Source: Chloroflexota bacterium
GTDB lineage: Bacteria; Chloroflexota; Dehalococcoidia; Lucifugimonadales; UBA3495
NCBI GenBank assembly: GCA_022562335.1
Contig: JADFPM010000046.1
Span: 1 to 13,058 of the forward strand
Direction: 5' to 3'
DNA length: 13,058 nt
Part shown: one piece after another, positions 12,321 through 13,058 of the stretch
How the letters are laid out: the number at the start of each line of letters is the position of its first letter
Position numbering within the stretch: the stretch's first letter is position 1
The notes under the pieces: generated by a model
Databases searched by the model: none
Seen by the model: the letters and a program-made list of their open reading frames with translations, nothing else
Told to the model about the DNA's origin: nothing
Position numbers and translations under genes: made by a program

Positions 12321-12697
12321 TCCCGCTGTAACAACTCGATGCGGACGTCGTCCGGGGTGCGGACGAAGGCGATGGATACGCCCGGACGGATGGAGTGCGG
12401 TTCGACGAAAAATTCGGCCCCGCGTTCCTTTAGTTGGGCCACCGCCTCCTCCAGGTTGTTGACCCTGAGGCCAAAATGGTCCAGCCCCAGGTGGGGGTCC
12501 TTCAACGCCTCGGGCGTGGCGTCGCCGGCCTTGGCGATGAATATGGCCAGCCCTCCCAGGTTCACGTCCACTCGTTGCTGGCCGTCGGACTGGATGGACT
12601 CCTTTATCTCAGCGTCGAACATCTTTTCGAAATACTTGGCGGTTTCCATGGGGGCCCGGCTGCGAATATGAATGTGGTCGTAACTGTAGGTGATCAT
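12317..12697 (-). CDS. VOC superfamily (glyoxalase/dioxygenase-like) protein
   Basis: A 126-residue single-domain vicinal oxygen chelate protein with two beta-alpha-beta-beta-beta modules: Y-D-H-I-H-I-R-S opening the first and L-D-H-F-G-L-R-V opening the second, closing with D-V-R-I-E-L-L-Q. Likely metal ligands are His8, His74 and Glu121, as in glyoxalase I-like and methylmalonyl-CoA epimerase-like members. Length is typical of one-domain VOC proteins that act as dimers. ATG 12697 is preceded by GGAGG (complement of 12704-12708) with 6 nt spacing. Whether it is a lyase, epimerase, dioxygenase or binding protein cannot be told from sequence. It is convergent with the small membrane protein gene. 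Confidence 0.88.
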   Translation of the reverse strand: MITYSYDHIHIRSRAPMETAKYFEKMFDAEIKESIQSDGQQRVDVNLGGLAIFIAKAGDATPEALKDPHLGLDHFGLRVNNLEEAVAQLKERGAEFFVEPHSIRPGVSIAFVRTPDDVRIELLQRD

Positions 12698-12871
12698 GGT
12701 AAACCTCCGTAGCTGGCTTGATTCAATGGGTTTGATCTTACCGCTTTTGCCCCGATAGATTGATCTGGCCGGAAGGCGTTCGGCGGAGCCAGCCCAAGTT
12801 ATCCCGGCGGCCCTAGCCTGTCAAGAGCCCATCGGCGGACCATCTGGCCGGGCAATCCCGCCGGTGGATCA

Positions 12872-12900
12872 TTGACGGCCACAAATGCCCAGCATACAAT
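12872..12900 (+). promoter_or_regulatory. sigma70 promoter driving the cobalamin riboswitch transcript
   Basis: TTGACG (12872-12877, five of six) and TACAAT (12895-12900, five of six) with an ideal 17-bp spacer, about 65 bp upstream of the riboswitch. The rest of 12698-12964 holds no gene that I can support. Confidence 0.65.
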
Positions 12901-12964
12901 GCCAGAGGAAGGCACCGCTCCCGGCTAAGGGCGATGATGGACCAGCCTTCCGGTAAAACTGAAT

Positions 12965-13058
12965 AAGGCCTGACGGTTGCCCCGGCAAAATGGGGCGCAA
13001 AGGGGAAGCCGGTGCGAGGCCGGCGCGGTCCCGCCACTGTAACTGGGTTGAGCCTGCG
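12965..13058 (+). ncRNA. cobalamin riboswitch aptamer, 3' end cut by the window
   Basis: The 5' half of the classical cobalamin (B12) aptamer is recognisable: G-A-C-G-G-T-T-G-C-C-C near 12972, a hairpin GCCCC (12979-12983) with GGGGC (12992-12996), the conserved GCAAAGGGGAA (12997-13007), hairpin GCCGG (13008-13012) with CCGGC (13020-13024), and the B12 box CCGCCACTGT (13031-13040) followed by AA. The window ends before the rest of the aptamer, the expression platform and the regulated gene. Downstream genes of this class usually encode cobalamin transport or synthesis, or B12-independent isozymes, so B12 binding should lower expression of a gene just beyond 13058. Confidence 0.92.

Noticed and set aside
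1..13058. tRNA, rRNA, CRISPR arrays or insertion sequences
   Set aside because: No cloverleaf, rRNA segment, regularly spaced repeats or transposase gene was seen by eye; a covariance-model search would be needed to exclude small RNAs fully.

Overview
The window is a GC-rich bacterial chromosome segment with short intergenic gaps, several TTG/GTG starts and ATGA overlaps. The gene mix (SMP-30 lactonase, crotonase, TlyA, PncC-like protein, penicillin acylase with a TTC38-type TPR protein, LACTB2-type metallo-hydrolase, VOC protein, cobalamin riboswitch) would suit an uncultured Chloroflexota (Dehalococcoidia/SAR202-like) or a similar environmental lineage. That placement is a low-confidence inference, because no rRNA or other phylogenetic marker is present.

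Layout. 92-1779 (+): SMP-30/gluconolactonase-like gene coupled by ATGA to a crotonase-fold gene. 1802-2539 (+): tlyA rRNA methyltransferase, then a strong hairpin and a decayed dispersed repeat (2620-2712). 2770-3491 (+): PncC/CinA-C-like protein lacking the catalytic serine, then a small membrane protein. 3657-6888 (+): a six-gene metal operon. 6925-7002 (-): possible gene remnant. 7108-10978 (-): penicillin acylase then a TPR protein. 11154-11987 (+): metallo-beta-lactamase fold hydrolase. 12075-12320 (+): small membrane protein, convergent with and overlapping a VOC-family gene (12317-12697, -). 12872-13058 (+): a good sigma70-type promoter and the first part of a cobalamin riboswitch whose gene lies outside the window.

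The most important result is the operon at 3657-6888. It reads as a mercury-resistance operon in which three of the six genes contain in-frame TGA codons placed exactly at redox or metal-binding cysteine positions. The order is ArsR/CmtR-type regulator, glutaredoxin with U-x-x-C, MerA mercuric reductase, MerT-like three-helix membrane protein with two consecutive TGA codons where MerT has its vicinal Cys pair, a 57-residue single-helix protein with a Cys-Cys pair, and a redoxin lipoprotein with U-P-T-C. Each TGA (or TGA pair) is followed in frame by the rest of the protein and by a stem-loop of bacterial SECIS type, with a G at the start of the apical loop and 17-30 nt of spacing. I read these as selenocysteine codons, giving a 'seleno-mer' system in which Hg(II) would be handled by selenolates in the carrier proteins while the reductase keeps cysteines. 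A naive gene call would break or lose all three selenoproteins. The selenocysteine machinery (selA/B/C/D) is not in the window, so its presence elsewhere in the genome is the decisive check.
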